Below, piece after piece: positions 1 through 11,118 of a stretch of DNA of 64,000 nucleotides. The stretch is taken from positions 66,889,558-66,953,557 of the forward strand of contig NC_134825.1 of NCBI RefSeq assembly GCF_004210375.1. Reading direction: 5' to 3'. The notes beneath the pieces are model-generated. The model was not told the origin of the DNA. It ran no database searches and worked only from the letters and a program-made list of their open reading frames with translations. Each line of letters opens with the position of its first letter. The first letter of the stretch is position 1. The stretch is from Tachypleus tridentatus (Eukaryota > Arthropoda > Merostomata > Xiphosura > Limulidae). The position numbers were made by a program, and so were the translations under genes.

Positions 1-216
1 CTTCCTTCCATGACCTTCATGGTCTTCAAGATTTTCATCTCCATGTCAAAATCTTTAGAATCAATGCTGAACTGTATGTTCAGTAACAGATCCATGGCCG
101 AATGCCTGGTTGATGTTCCGTGTAGTTTCGGTAGCTTTTCGTCCAAGTTTGAAGTCGTAGAAGAGAATCAGACGAAAGTCTTTCTTGTCAATGGGGGTTG
201 CGAAACTTACTCTGAA
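1..216 (-). pseudogene. mariner transposase N-terminal fragment (SETMAR/Mos1-HTH type), cut by window edge
   Basis: Read on the minus strand, about 70 codons resemble the N-terminal helix-turn-helix of mariner transposases, the domain that binds the terminal repeats. Visible pieces are ATPIDKKDFRLILFYDFKLG, then a stretch with ARNINQ-like TRNINQAFGHGSVTEHTVQ, then HGDENLEDHEGHG. Family proteins continue WFxKFRxGDxxLEDxxRxGRPS at this point; here the corresponding codons include three in-frame stops (the Trp codon and two shortly after). The copy is therefore dead. The rest of the element, including the catalytic domain, would lie left of base 1. Assignment to mariner is by pattern recognition of family motifs. 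Confidence 0.75.
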
Positions 217-219
217 TAG

Positions 220-605
220 AGTTGAAACAAATAAGACTTGTAAACGACAAACGTTGGATTAAACCGACCAAACAACGATAAATTACTCAATATTCAGCTT
301 CTAAATGTCATCGCAAGAATTCCAACATTTATTTCTTGGCAAAGTAATAGTTACTATAATAATTTTATAAAATTATAAAAGTACAGTATAAAAGATGGCC
401 ATTATACTTGACAAGGTTACTAATAACTTTCATTGCATGAATTACGTTTTCAAATATAAGTTTATATCTACTGAGAAACTGTTCATGTTGTTTGATAAAA
501 ATAATTAAAATGTCTTTGTGAATTCTTGAAAATTACATATCAATACAATGTAGCACATAATTATTCATACTTTTCATTGAAGTAAGATTCATTTAGTCCT
601 CTAGT
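220..605. other. AT-rich spacer, no gene seen
   Basis: I see no coding region, RNA gene or clear repeat here. It lies between the mariner fragment and the C-terminal end of the hAT transposase, and may include the untranslated end of either element. Confidence 0.5.
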
Positions 606-2907
606 CTACATGTTCCCAAACGTAGACCTCCTTTGTGATGATCTCTTTATGAATTCTTTCATAAGCTCTTCTATATTTATCTTGTCGACCTCATCTTTGT
701 GAGTATGACAAACTGCCACATGGTTGAGGCGGTACTGAGACATAGTTGACCGTCTTCAACCGTCTTAATACAGAAAAGTTGCGTTCACATTTGCAGCTGG
801 ATACTGGACATACAAGCAAAATTTTTATGAGAAGAAACACTTCACTAAACATCTGCTGGCTTGTTTCATGCATTTTACAGTAAGCATCCTTTGCACCTTT
901 TAGAGACACTGCTTTTGATGTTCCTTTGAACATGGGCAACTGAAACTCGAGCCGTTGTGCAGAGATTTCTGGATAGAAGTTTATAACCGAGTTGTCAATC
1001 TTGCCAAATGTGATAATGTTCTCAAGTGCCAGATATTGCACTTGTCATTGTTGTCTGCATTTAATCTAGTGGTTAGATGTTCTATGACTATGTCCACAAA
1101 TTCAAAATATTGGCTTCTGTAGTAATCTCTAGCTGTTGCAGAATGGTGTGCTGAGCCATCACCTGTGCTCCTTCTGGGAGGGTCTGCGAAAGCGTGGTAG
1201 TTCAATAGGCACCAGATCTAGAGAAGTTACCTTTTTCTCAGCTTCATCAAATATCTTGTTGTAATTTTTCTCTGATCGCAATACCCGCAATTGCTCAACT
1301 ATCATTGCAGATGCTTCAATCATGCCAGATACTGTTGCTGATTTTGCTTGGAATGCACGGTTTAGTTCCTCTAATCCTAAAACTGTCTTTCCTTTGTCAA
1401 ATCTGTCCAACAGACCTTGTGCTTTCACTGCTACATCTGATTTTTCATTTGCTAATTCAGACAAAGAATCAACAATGTCACTGCAGTAATCATTAGCACA
1501 TATAATTGCAGATAGGCGGCACAACCAGCGTGTTGGACACAGTGGATGGATGTATTTAACTGGACCATTGTAGCTGTCTGACGATACAATATTTTCCAAG
1601 ATTGTCTTGTATTTGCTGACCTCTGAAGCAAGACACCAAGTTCATGTACCCACTGAATAGAATCTCGAACACATTCACAAGCTTCAACTGCATGTTGCAT
1701 TATTAAATTAGCCTTGTGTGCTCCGCAGTGAAAAAACAAAGCTGACGGTTGCTTCTCTTTTATTTTTGCCTGGCATCTACTGTACGCACCACTCATGTTA
1801 GCGGCTCCATCATAAGTTTGTGCTCTTAATCCTGACAGTGGTAAATTGAGTCTAGTCAGTACATCAAGTATAGTCGAGAATATTGTTTCACCATTTGTAT
1901 TGGAAACACTGTACAAACCAAGAAATTGTTCATGGACGTCAAGGTTCTCATCTACGTATCGTAGACATTTGCTTCCTGTTTGGCACTTGTAACATCTTGA
2001 GTGCCATCAACCATTAATGCAAAGATTTTACTTTGCTGCACTTCGTGCGCTATGTTCCTTAGTATTTGATGGATGAACATCTCCATTATTTCATTCTGAT
2101 CCTGGGGTGATGTGAATGTGGTTTTCTTTGATATGTAGGCCGTCAACTCAGGATCTTCCTCTTCCAGGAGCTTCATTAACTGCAGGAAGTTCCCCTCCGT
2201 ATCAGTATATCCGCGTAATGCTAAACCTTGACGCAGTAAGAAACGTAAACTTCCGAATATTTTGGCTAGACTTCTTTTGCATTCTTCCTGCTGCTTCTTT
2301 TTTCCATCATGTAGCTGGACAGTCACTGGAGTTACATCAAGTGAACCTTCTAAAGATATAGCAAATCTATGCTGAGAGGAGAATTGGTGTTAGTTGAATT
2401 TCTGTTTTGCCTTTTTCCAGTTGCAAAAACCGGTAGATATGAAGGTATACTCCACTGGCCTCTCCAATTTCCCTGTAAAAAGGCCTCTATTTTCCGCCTT
2501 GGCACAATGAAAGCATATGACTTTTTGAGTCTGATTTTCGAAGTGCAGTTATGGGAACTCATCAAACCACTTGCCCTGGAAGTTGATATTTTGAGATTTT
2601 GCTTTCTGTCGTGGTATTAGTTGTGAGTCTGGATGATATGGCTTTCCACACTGTATCTGTGGAGTGTCAGATTTTTCATTACTGCACAAACTTGTTTCAC
2701 AATTATCTGGTGGTTCATGAAGTGCAATAGTTGCACAAGCATTTTCAGACTCGTCCTCTGATGAACATGGTTTTTCCTCTGTATGACAAGTTTCTATTCC
2801 TTTGCTGAAGTTGTTGGATTATCTGCATCTGCATTGCCACTTGTAGTACTAGTAACTGGCTTGCAGAACTGTCTAATATCGGAAAGTTTCAAACGTTTGC
2901 TTGTCAT
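606..2907 (-). pseudogene. hAT-superfamily transposase, ZMYM1-like (TTF zinc finger, DUF4371, dimerisation domain), frameshifted
   Basis: A cut-and-paste transposase relic read right to left. The likely start at 2907 gives MTSKRLKLSDIRQFCKPV, typical of this family's N-terminus. Around 2430-2600 a TTF-type zinc finger is visible (GKWFDEFP, then KVICFHCAK). At 1952-2326 and 1452-1916 lies the DUF4371/catalytic region, with FALMVDGTQDV (catalytic-Asp region), LSGLRAQTYDGAANMSG and FFHCGAHKANL. 1159-1599 contains PTRW. The hAT C-terminal dimerisation domain follows (CKCERNFSVLRRLKT near 760, then LNHVAVCHTHKDEVDKI), ending at a stop at 606-608. The parts sit in different frames with internal stops near 1160, 1500, 1950 and 2800, so it is inactive. 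Domesticated ZMYM1-like genes exist, but the breaks argue against that here. Confidence 0.85.
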
Positions 2908-3466
2908 AATTGGAATCTGTTTCCCAGATGACTCAACAGGCTAAAATACAGTCTTTATTGAAAAACTCTAACGTATAACGAACGAAGATCGAACAAAATT
3001 GAAATAGGACTGAACTGTACAATGTATTTAAGTCGAACGCGCGAACCTCACAGTGACTACCGAGCCGACTGACCGCCTGGACATCGCTGGGACAATAATG
3101 TGTGCTAGTTACAACACAAGTAATTGCAAGTTTCTCGAAAAATACTTAAACAATCACAAATATATTATATTCCTGTTAAAGCTCATCAAAAAACAAACAC
3201 GTTGTGATATAATGTCTATAAGCACGTCTATTAAATAAAAACACCTAAACAAAAACTATCAATACAATTCGAGTTGAGGCTTCAGGCCGTTGAAATCGCT
3301 CCTTTTGTGTTCTAATTATACAAGAAAATACAATATTTTTACTATCTATGATAAGAAAATATATTGTTCTTTTACTATAAAGCAAAAGCACTTTATTAGA
3401 GAGCGGTGATGATTTGAAATTTCGTAGATTAATGAGGATCAAAAACACAGGTCTAATCGAGGCTCA
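2908..3466. other. Spacer between two hAT elements, no gene seen
   Basis: Probably includes the 5' flank of the hAT transposase. A short plus-strand ORF at 3053-3238 has no recognisable motif. I could not define a terminal inverted repeat for the 606-2907 element here. Confidence 0.4.
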
Positions 3467-3474
3467 GACTAAAG
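3467..3474. repeat. 8-bp target site duplication, left copy (GACTAAAG)
   Basis: GACTAAAG immediately precedes the hAT element and recurs at 4151-4158 directly after it. Eight base pairs is the standard hAT duplication length. Confidence 0.9.
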
Positions 3475-4150
3475 CATGGGTTCCCAACCGGTAGGTCGCG
3501 ACCCCCTTGGGGGTCGCGTAGCCTTGTTAGAAGTAGCTTGGGATAACATTAATTTTATTTCATCAATTACATGTTCATGCTCTTACATTTTTTTTGTTTC
3601 GGTGCAAAGCGAAACGTGTGCTACGTCAGTTCAATGTCATTAGGTGATATTATGGGTGTATGTATGCGTGCCTGTGAACATAGCATTCTCGAAAGTCAGC
3701 ATGATAGCTTTACGTGTCCTTGTTCCATTCGCTTCTACCTACTTGTGTGAGGCAGGATTTTACACTCTTGTCAATATAAAAACAAAGAATAGGAACAGAT
3801 TGGATGTTGGAAATGACATGAGACTGGCTCTAACAAACGCTCGGCCACGAATTTCAAAGCTTGCTGCTGAAATGCAACATCAGGCATCTCACTAGCTGGG
3901 TTCAAACCAATGTTAATATTATTTTAAGAAATATATGTTCTTTTTGTGAATTCAGGTTGGACCAATGTGATTTAATTTGCTAATAAATAATTACAGAATT
4001 TTTAAATATTGTTTAGATGTTTCTTTCCCTCTCATTCACAGAAAATAAAAGAAAAATTAAGCTGCTGATATTAAGCCCTAAGTAGGGGGCCACATGGGTT
4101 TCAAACTTTTAGGTAATGGGTCGCGAGTGCCAAAAGGTTGGGAATCCCTG
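3475..4150 (+). mobile_element. Internally deleted hAT element with terminal inverted repeats
   Basis: A 676-bp element bounded by near-inverted termini: left end CATGGGTTCCCAACC; the reverse complement of the right end is CAGGGATTCCCAACC (13 of 15 match). It is flanked by the 8-bp duplication GACTAAAG. The interior keeps only the transposase C-terminus (3644-3895), so the element is non-autonomous. Subterminal GTCGCGACC- and GGGTCGCGAG-like blocks may be transposase-binding sites. It differs in sequence from the ZMYM1-like hAT at 606-2907 and represents another hAT lineage. Confidence 0.9.
3644..3895 (+). pseudogene. hAT transposase C-terminal dimerisation fragment (ZBED5/FAM200-like)
   Basis: The final 83 codons of a hAT transposase remain in frame. 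Diagnostic residues are LVPFASTYLCEAGF (family: LPFxTTYLCExGFS), then KTKNRNRLDV, DMRLAL and PRISKLA near the C-terminus, followed by a stop. This is the hATC dimerisation region. The catalytic domain is missing, so it cannot act alone. It lies inside the element at 3475-4150 and is a remnant of internal deletion rather than a host gene. Confidence 0.85.
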
Positions 4151-4158
4151 GACTAAAG
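4151..4158. repeat. 8-bp target site duplication, right copy (GACTAAAG)
   Basis: Perfect match to 3467-3474, flanking the hAT element on its right. Confidence 0.9.
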
Positions 4159-5590
4159 GGAGCGGAGGGAGTGATGTTGGGCGCGTCTGAATCCGAGCGG
4201 CCTGAACCTGTCTTTAACTGTACACTAAACGTACACTAAGGTCAGCGACTTCGGCAGCTAAGGAGAGTAAAGCATTCTACAATAAAACCGGCTCGACATG
4301 TATTAGAACAAATGGCGTAGAAAAACCGCACAATATACACATAAGATTGATGCAGCTACAAGCTACAAATTGCCTGCCAGATCTAGATCACAGGAGTTTA
4401 CGCTTGGGAGTAATATTTTCGAATTTCATGCTCTGTTCAATCTGTTGTGATGAAAATTTGACTTAATCTTACACTACGTACAAGACGTAGGTAGATTATG
4501 TGATAGTGCTTGCAAGCCTTGCATGTATACTTAGGCCTACTGACTGATACGAACTATTGCTTAGATCGAGAAGCTTAGAAGCACGCCTATATTAAAGATG
4601 TACATTTCGGCTACTGAAAAAGCCTCCATCTAGGCCTAATTATGTAATTCGATTGGTAAGAACACGAGAATCACAAAAACAAACACACAATATGTAGGCC
4701 TGTGATGCAATAAAACAATTCAACAGAACAAACTGTAGGGGGGGGGATGATTGTATGCACCACACCTCCCACCTAAAATGAATGGGGATGTATTCCCCAT
4801 CCCCCCAGGATCTACGCCCCTGCATGTAATCATCTATTGTCACTGCCTGTTTCGTATCGAACTATAATTTCAACACTTTATAAGTTTAGATGCGCCATCA
4901 GGTAACACTTTGTTAAACTATGATATAGTGGCATTCTGTCATGACGGCCTATCAATGTGTCCCTAACAGCATTTGGAACTATGACGTCTTCATTTTTGGT
5001 GACATCACCCTTCTACTCCCTCTTTCCCTGAGACAGCAAGTCAGCGTGAAGTGGCATCCTTTCCCAGCTATAGTGCGAATCTTACTACTGAAGTCCGTTC
5101 ACTGCATAACCGGGTTTTTGTAACTCACACCATAATTGGCTCTCACTCAACTTCAGAAGCTGTCACTCTAGTTCAAAGTTTATAAACGTACAGGTAGTAA
5201 TACTATACTCAGTAGCAGTAGTATGTATTTAGTCTAGACTCCCAGGACTGAAATACCGTATGTTAACTATGTGGCAATCAAACTTTTGACTGGTTAAGCA
5301 TACTCCATGCGAAAAAGTGAGGCAAAAACTCAATATTTCAGCAGAATTGTTTTGGATTTTGGTGCAATGCTGAAAAAGGGTTGTCTGCGTTAGCCATTCC
5401 TGATTTTGACCTGACAGACTAAATGGAACACAGCTAGCCAAAAGCATCCACAGCCAATCTTTGGGCTATTCTAATTAAATATTGAGATTTTAGCTCACTC
5501 TTGTAATACATCCTTGACTTCAAAGTGTGAAGTAAGAATTTGCAGTAATGAAATTGGTCTTGTTTATCACACAGAAATAGATATGATGTG
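4159..5590. other. Non-coding stretch with a small G-run/C-run fold-back (4738-4822)
   Basis: No gene is supported. Within it, 4738-4822 has a G9 run followed by ATG at the left, its inverse CATCCCCCC near 4798-4806, and an end reading GATCTACGCCCCTG. The arrangement suggests the end of an unidentified repeat. Short ORFs at 4640-4843, 4941-5123 and 5229-5447 have no recognisable motifs. Confidence 0.35.
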
Positions 5591-5592
5591 TC

Positions 5593-5825
5593 TTTGTTTT
5601 TGTTCGTTTTTTAATTTCGCGCAAAGCTACTCTAGGGCTATCTGCGATAGTCGTCCCTAATTTAGCAGTGTAATACTAGAGAGAAGGCAGTTAGTCATCA
5701 CCATCCATTGCCCACTCTTGGGTTACTCTTTTACCAACGAATAGTGAGATTGATCGTGACATTATAACGTCCCCACGGCTGAAAGGGCGAACATGTTTGG
5801 TGTTACGGGGATTCTAACCCCTTCC
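5593..5825 (-). mobile_element. tRNA-derived SINE (family A), 5'-truncated
   Basis: Shares with the copies at 8863, 10843, 18851 and 49751 the central blocks GCGCAAAGCTAC, GGGCTATCTGCG, TCCCTAATTTAGCAG and CCCCACGGCTGAAAGGGCGA. On the minus strand these follow a tRNA-like head. This copy stops within the tRNA part, near the B-box (GGGGATTCTAACCCC), as expected of 5' truncation. Confidence 0.85.
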
Positions 5826-5904
5826 TGATGTTTGTCTCTTTATCATCATTCCGCTGATACACGTTCAGAATCCTTATCCTTATATAAGAAGCCAATCATG
5901 CTTG

Positions 5905-6322
5905 TTACATGGGCTATCTATCTTCCAACAGGACAAAGCACCACCCTACTTTTCCAGAATTATTAAAGTGATTTTAAATCAAACTCTTCCAGAGCATTGG
6001 ATTGGAAAGGTCCTATCAAATAGCCTCTTGTTCGCCTGATTTAACACCTTTAGATTTTCATCATAACAAACCAAAAGATCTTGAAGGACTGAAACATTAG
6101 ATTCGTGATGCTATCTTATCCATCAATACTGCTGTGTTGGAAAATGTTTTCACAGAAGTTGAACGCAGAATTAAATTAATTATAGCGAATGATGAAAGAT
6201 AAGTAGGAATCCATTAATTATTAAAACTAATACTTACAAGCCTACTACTTGTATTTATATCAATTTTTGTTGTTGTCTCAAATCGTAATAAAGTTATTCA
6301 AATTTATTTCGGACAGCCTGTA
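5905..6322 (+). pseudogene. Mariner-like transposase C-terminal fragment with terminal inverted repeat
   Basis: The plus strand reads IFQQDKAPPYFSRIIKVILN (second catalytic Asp in QQD), then HWIG. After a frameshift it continues SCSPDLTPLDF (third catalytic acidic residue, Asp), IRDAILSINTAVLENVF and TEVERRIKLIIAND, close to the usual C-terminus. The right end, ATTTCGGACAGCCTGTA, looks like a mariner terminal repeat. The acidic residues are roughly 40 apart, so this is not the classical DD34D mariner. The N-terminal half is missing, and the frame is broken between HWIG and SCSPD and by a stop before IRDA. Confidence 0.8.
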
Positions 6323-7010
6323 TTTTGTATCTTTAATAAATTCGTCATTTAGTTGCCACTACTCATTGTTTGTGGTTTCTTTATGTGTACATTTGTGACT
6401 GTTCCAGTAATTAATTACATTACTATATATTCACATATTCATGCATGATATTAAAACGTCCAAAAACTGCATAATAAATCTGTGGAATTCGAAATTATTT
6501 ATATAACCGAGGGTTACTATAGTAATGTATTTGTTTGTTTGTTTGTTTCGTGCATCCAATAAATCATCAAATTTTATAGCCCTGTGTTATTCACAGGTAC
6601 AACTGTATTCGACTTGACCGTTTAGTCTATTGTATGTTACATAAGGTGTTGTTCGGGTTGAAAATATTAAACAAAGAATTAACGTTTTATATTCAACTCT
6701 ATTCGAATTTCTGAACCATCATATCACATGTTTGTATTGTATTGCCACTGTTAAAAACCTGAAGCAAACAGCCAGAAATTGACAGTAACACTTTAAGCTA
6801 TATATTTATAAGTTCTATAATGCAGAGGATTGTTCAAAACGGCTAAAGATATTGTACAACAAAACACGCGTTGAAAATCGTGATTACATCTTACAACTAG
6901 AATTAATTTCCTTTACACGATATATGCGGGAAAACAATTCCCACATATTTAGTATAATGTCTCAACATAAACTTCAAGAGGGGCATAATGATACAGCTAA
7001 ACAATTCTAC
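6323..7010. other. AT-rich spacer, no gene seen
   Basis: Contains a short TTTG repeat near 6531-6547. No coding or RNA feature recognised. Confidence 0.5.
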
Positions 7011-7208
7011 CTAACACTAGAACAATGAGACTCGGTAGCTTAAAGATATAGCAAAATATTCCAATATAACATTACAGCAACGAAATTCGGTAAAATAAGG
7101 ATATAATAAAATATTACAGCATAACCAGGACAGAAAACTAAGTAGAATATTCCAGTATAACACTAGAGAGCAATAAAACTGTGTAGCACACTGACAGGGC
7201 AAAATATT
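7011..7208. repeat. Degenerate minisatellite, unit about 55 bp
   Basis: About four diverged copies share TAACACTAGAGCAA-, ACTCGGTAG-, GATATAGCAAAATATT- and CCAGTATAA-like blocks. One copy is shortened by about 20 bp. Confidence 0.7.
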
Positions 7209-8077
7209 AAATGCATTATTTCAATTATTTATCACAAATATAGTTCAAGGTTTTCTGCTTTACTTTCTGTTATCTTTTTTTATTAATTTGCATAAATATA
7301 CTTTATTTAATGGCCATTATTCGTATTTATATTGTTAACACTAAAATGAATTATACTTTTCTTTCAGTATGTATTTTAAATAAACAGGTAGTTCGAATTG
7401 GTAGTTTTAAATATAAAGAACTGGTAAAAACCACGTGTAAAAGTTTTGACAGTGACTTAAATCTGCTTCCTATTTGAAAAACATGGACTCAGCGTTTTGT
7501 GAGAATTTACAGTTCGGACTGATGTTGGTTGTTTATCTAGATTAAATACTGGATCTGGAAAAGTGCAGTTTTTTATATCGGACCAAGACAGTGTTATGTT
7601 TGTTATGCTTTGATTCAGTTTAAACTTTAGAGTTTTACCTAGTAGGTTCTGTTAAGTTATAATAGAAAACTGATCTACACGATTATTTCTCTGTTTGCCT
7701 ATCCATCTGTTTTTTCTATATTTGTTTTATTTAAATTGTTTAATGTAATTTACATGTAGAAGTAAAATTTTTATAAGATTGATTATTATGTTAAAATTGA
7801 AATTGTTACCGAATCGTGTATGTGTTAAGCAAAGTTGAGTACTGCTCTTTAGGTTGAATCTGAAAACTGTTGATTTTTAAGTAGAAAATTTAGGTGTCGA
7901 ACCGTTTTGGTTTTCTGCAGGTTAGCATAAGATTCAAGATTTGATCCTTGCGGTGAACACAGAATAGGATACTTCATTATGTAACTTTATGTTTATTGAC
8001 CAAAAATAAACTTAGATGTTTTGTAACAATGTCCACGTTTATAAAAAATGTTGTGTCAAAATTGAACTTGTATAAAT
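7209..8077. other. AT-rich spacer, no gene seen
   Basis: No supportable coding or structural feature. 7915-7965 weakly resembles a SINE B-box region but is too diverged to call. Confidence 0.4.
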
Positions 8078-8310
8078 AGATCATGATTAGTTGATTGATG
8101 AATGATGTTAAGTTTATTGTTGGATGAAGGTTAGCTTATTGATGAATGAGAATTAATTGTTGATAGGATGGTCAGTCTATTGGTGTATCATAGTTAGCTC
8201 AGTGATGGATGATGATTTGTTTATTTACAGACAAGGGTTTATTTATTGGTGAATGAAGCTTGGTTTAACGATTAATGAGGGTAGATTATTGATGGGTGAA
8301 GTATGGTTTT
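8078..8310. repeat. Degenerate GAT-rich tandem repeat
   Basis: Repeated TTATTGATGAATGA-like words recur every 25 bases or so, with substitutions and length changes. Probably an old minisatellite. Confidence 0.55.
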
Positions 8311-8502
8311 CATAGCTTACTACTGGGTACTGTTTATCTAGAACATATTCCTAATAGCCATAATTATTTCCCCGAATTTTAAATCCCACACGTCATTAAA
8401 CTAGTCTCGTGATAGAAAAAATATAAATACCCGAATTCTCACGTTACCAATTTATATAACGTCAGTTTGGTACCTGGACAACAGCAGACATTACGTAAAT
8501 AA

Positions 8503-8594
8503 TGAGCTATACGTGTTCTGTCGAACACGGGTATCGAAACTCGGTTGTTAGAGTTGTAAGTCCCTAGACATGCCGCTGGGCCACTGAGGGCAAG
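8503..8594 (-). mobile_element. tRNA-derived SINE fragment (family B)
   Basis: The minus strand gives a tRNA-like head with an A-box-like GTGGCCCAGCGGCATG and a B-box-like GTTTCGATACCCG. Related to copies at 10541-10634 (minus) and 18412-18528 (plus). Confidence 0.65.
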
Positions 8595-8862
8595 TTAAGC
8601 GAACCCCTTAAATCTCTAGATCTTTGTAATAATTCTCCATAAAAATACAAATTCTTGTTCACTTCTTAGTTTTACTAGGGGTAGATCAAAGTGCGCATGT
8701 CCTGACCTTTTATGAAGTTACATTGAAAACTTAATCAAAGTGTATTATTACTAACGAATATGAATAAATCTGGCATCAGAACGAAGTTGATAAGTCATAT
8801 TTTTATTTTAATATAATTAATAAACATTTCTATGTCATGCGATTTACGGGAAGCACAACAAG

Positions 8863-9137
8863 GTTTTTTTTTTTTTTTAATTTTGCTCAAAGTTACACAA
8901 GAACTATCTGCTCTAGCTGAACCTAATTTACCAGTGTAAAACAAGAAAGAAGGCAACTAGTTATCACCACCCACCACGAACTCTTGGGCCACTCTTTTAC
9001 CAATGAGCGGTGGCATTGACAGTCACATTATAACGCCCCCATGGCTAAAAGGGCAAACATATATGGTGGAACGTACATTCTAATCCACGACCCTCGTATT
9101 ACGAGTCGAGCACCTTAAACGCTGGCCATGCCGAGCG
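8863..9137 (-). mobile_element. tRNA-derived SINE (family A), near full length
   Basis: Shares the family blocks with 10843-11118, including the tRNA-like head at the right end (GGCCATGCCGAGCG) and an A/T-rich tail at the left (T12 run). Diverged from the other copies, so probably older. Confidence 0.85.
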
Positions 9138-9642
9138 CACTACAATGACATCTGCCATTTTGGGCGTTAATCCATCCAGTGTTTTATGACTATGATAGCG
9201 TTCAAGCTGAGTGAATATACTGTGAATTTTGAAAATTGAGATAACTTCAAACAGACAATTCCATGCCTGGACGACTATTAATATCGAATACTTGTTTGAT
9301 CATAATGCGAAATCGGAAAACAATCATCTCCCCTATGTGGTGATATTTGTGTGTATTTTATTGAATCTACCAGTAGACAAACCCACAAAATTATGAAAGA
9401 CTGTAAAGAGTATGGATGGTTATAAATTATCCTCCTAAACAGGGTGAGTCTCAGTCATAAAATTAAGAAATTGAGGCTTGTAGTCCTTGCAACAGTTAAG
9501 ATTAGTTTTTGTTTTTTATGTAGCTTTCACTTTTTTGCTGTTCGTAGAATAGTCACTACTACGAGCTTGAAACTTTTTATCACCATTATCGATAGTAACA
9601 ATGTTTATTCATTATTATTTTACCTGTACTCCTTATGAGCTT
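9138..9642. other. Spacer, no gene seen
   Basis: Short ORF at 9444-9638 has no recognisable motif. Nothing else supported. Confidence 0.4.
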
Positions 9643-9702
9643 ATTAGGGACGGCTAACGCAGATAGCCCTCGTGTAGCTTTGCGCGAAATTTCAACCAAA
9701 TC
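9643..9702 (+). mobile_element. SINE family A 3'-end fragment, plus orientation
   Basis: TTAGGGACGGCTAACGCAGA and AGCTTTGCGCGAAATTTCAA are the reverse complement of the tail half of the other family A copies. This is the only family A copy in the window on the plus strand, and it lacks the tRNA-like head. Confidence 0.8.
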
Positions 9703-10540
9703 GCACAAACTAAATGTAGAAATAGTGATATCAACACACTTAATACAGTATTACTATAATTGCTCATGCATGGGCATGGCCTTGATAGTGGTCAGGGTAT
9801 GTGCCCGGAAAACAGTGCACAATCAGTGGCCTTCATGTTATAACAACGTTAGTATTTTCCCATTGAAATCAAAAAGTGAAAGCACATAAACTAACCGCCA
9901 ACGACGAAGGAAGAGGTTAGCATCGGTCGTGACCCACCCAGATCTAAAATGACTTAAATCCAGACCAGAAAGAAAGGTTGATACTTGTACAACCCTGTGA
10001 TATGTACAAGTTTAACTTTATGAAAGTAATGTAACACGTGGCACTAAGCAATACAAAGTAATTCCCGCGGGTACATTTAGTTGTTTTTAAAGGTATGACG
10101 ACATTGTTAGTGTTTAATAACGGCAAAAGATTTAAGTAGGCGTATATCTAATTCAGTGATAGATCGAATAATGTTAGTATTAAATAGTAAGGCTACAACT
10201 AGTATGTTAGAACTAGATTTATTGTGTCAATATGAAATTTGACGTTTAGGCTTTAAGGTTACTGGATCAGTTATAGCAGTGTTAACCGTCAATATTCTGC
10301 TGTCGTATTGTTTCGTTTGATAGAAAGCCGAACTAGTTACACAGATTAATAAGTAACATAGTAGTACTTAAAAAATCTTTAACGATAACGTATCCAACAG
10401 GATTTGATAAATATCTACAGGGGTTTGAGACCGTGTTACTTCACTGTATAGTAACCTAAATAAATTAGGTATATAAATAAAGTTATGACGTTTTGTCAAA
10501 TTCATTATCCGAAATTATTTGTTTGTCATTAAGCATAAAA
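9703..10540. other. Spacer, no gene seen
   Basis: No coding or RNA feature supported; ORF at 9944-10126 (minus) has no recognisable motif. Confidence 0.4.
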
Positions 10541-10634
10541 CTACAGAAAGAGCTATCTGTGCTCTGCGCACCATTGGTATAGAAACGCAGTTTTTTGCAA
10601 TATAAGTCCGCAGACATACTACTGTACCACCAGG
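10541..10634 (-). mobile_element. tRNA-derived SINE fragment (family B)
   Basis: Contains GAGCTATCTGTGCTCTGCGC, a B-box-like stretch (GGTATAGAAACGCAG) and TAAGTCCGCAGACAT. The arrangement parallels 8503-8594 in the same orientation. Confidence 0.6.
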
Positions 10635-10842
10635 TTCATTCGAAATTATAGAGCAGACCAATTGTTTAATGATCTATATATGTGTTAAAGATTTCTTATT
10701 TTTTCACCAGAAGTGAAACTGAAAAAACAACAACAACAAACAAACTGTAATCTGGGCACTACAGATTCGCCTATTCAAGGCTCATCCATACAGCTTGGGT
10801 CAGCTAACAAAAAAAAAAAAACATTAGGCTTCTTATAATGAT

Positions 10843-11118
10843 TATTTTTGTTTGTTTTGAATTTCACGCAAAGCTACACGAGGGCTATCTGCGCTAGCCG
10901 TCCCTAATTTATCAGTGTAAGACTAGAGGGAAGGCAGCTAGTCTACACCACCCACCGCCAACTTGTGGGCTACCCTTTTACCAACGAATAGTGAGATTGA
11001 CCGTCACATTTAACGCCCCCACCGCTGAAAGGGTGAGCATGTTTGGTGCGACGGGGATTCGAATCCCTGACCCTCAGATTACGAGTCGATTGCTTTAACC
11101 ACCTGGCCATGCCTGGCC
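10843..11118 (-). mobile_element. tRNA-derived SINE (family A), full length with target duplication
   Basis: Best-preserved copy. Read on the minus strand it starts GGCCAGGCATGGCCAGGTGG (A-box), has B-box GGGATTCGAATCCCC-like sequence, a conserved body, and ends AAACAAACAAAAA. It is flanked by TATAATGAT at 10834-10842 and 11119-11127, a 9-bp target duplication consistent with LINE-driven retroposition. Confidence 0.9.

Noticed and set aside
7915-7965. Weak similarity to a SINE B-box region
   Set aside because: Too diverged and no A-box partner.
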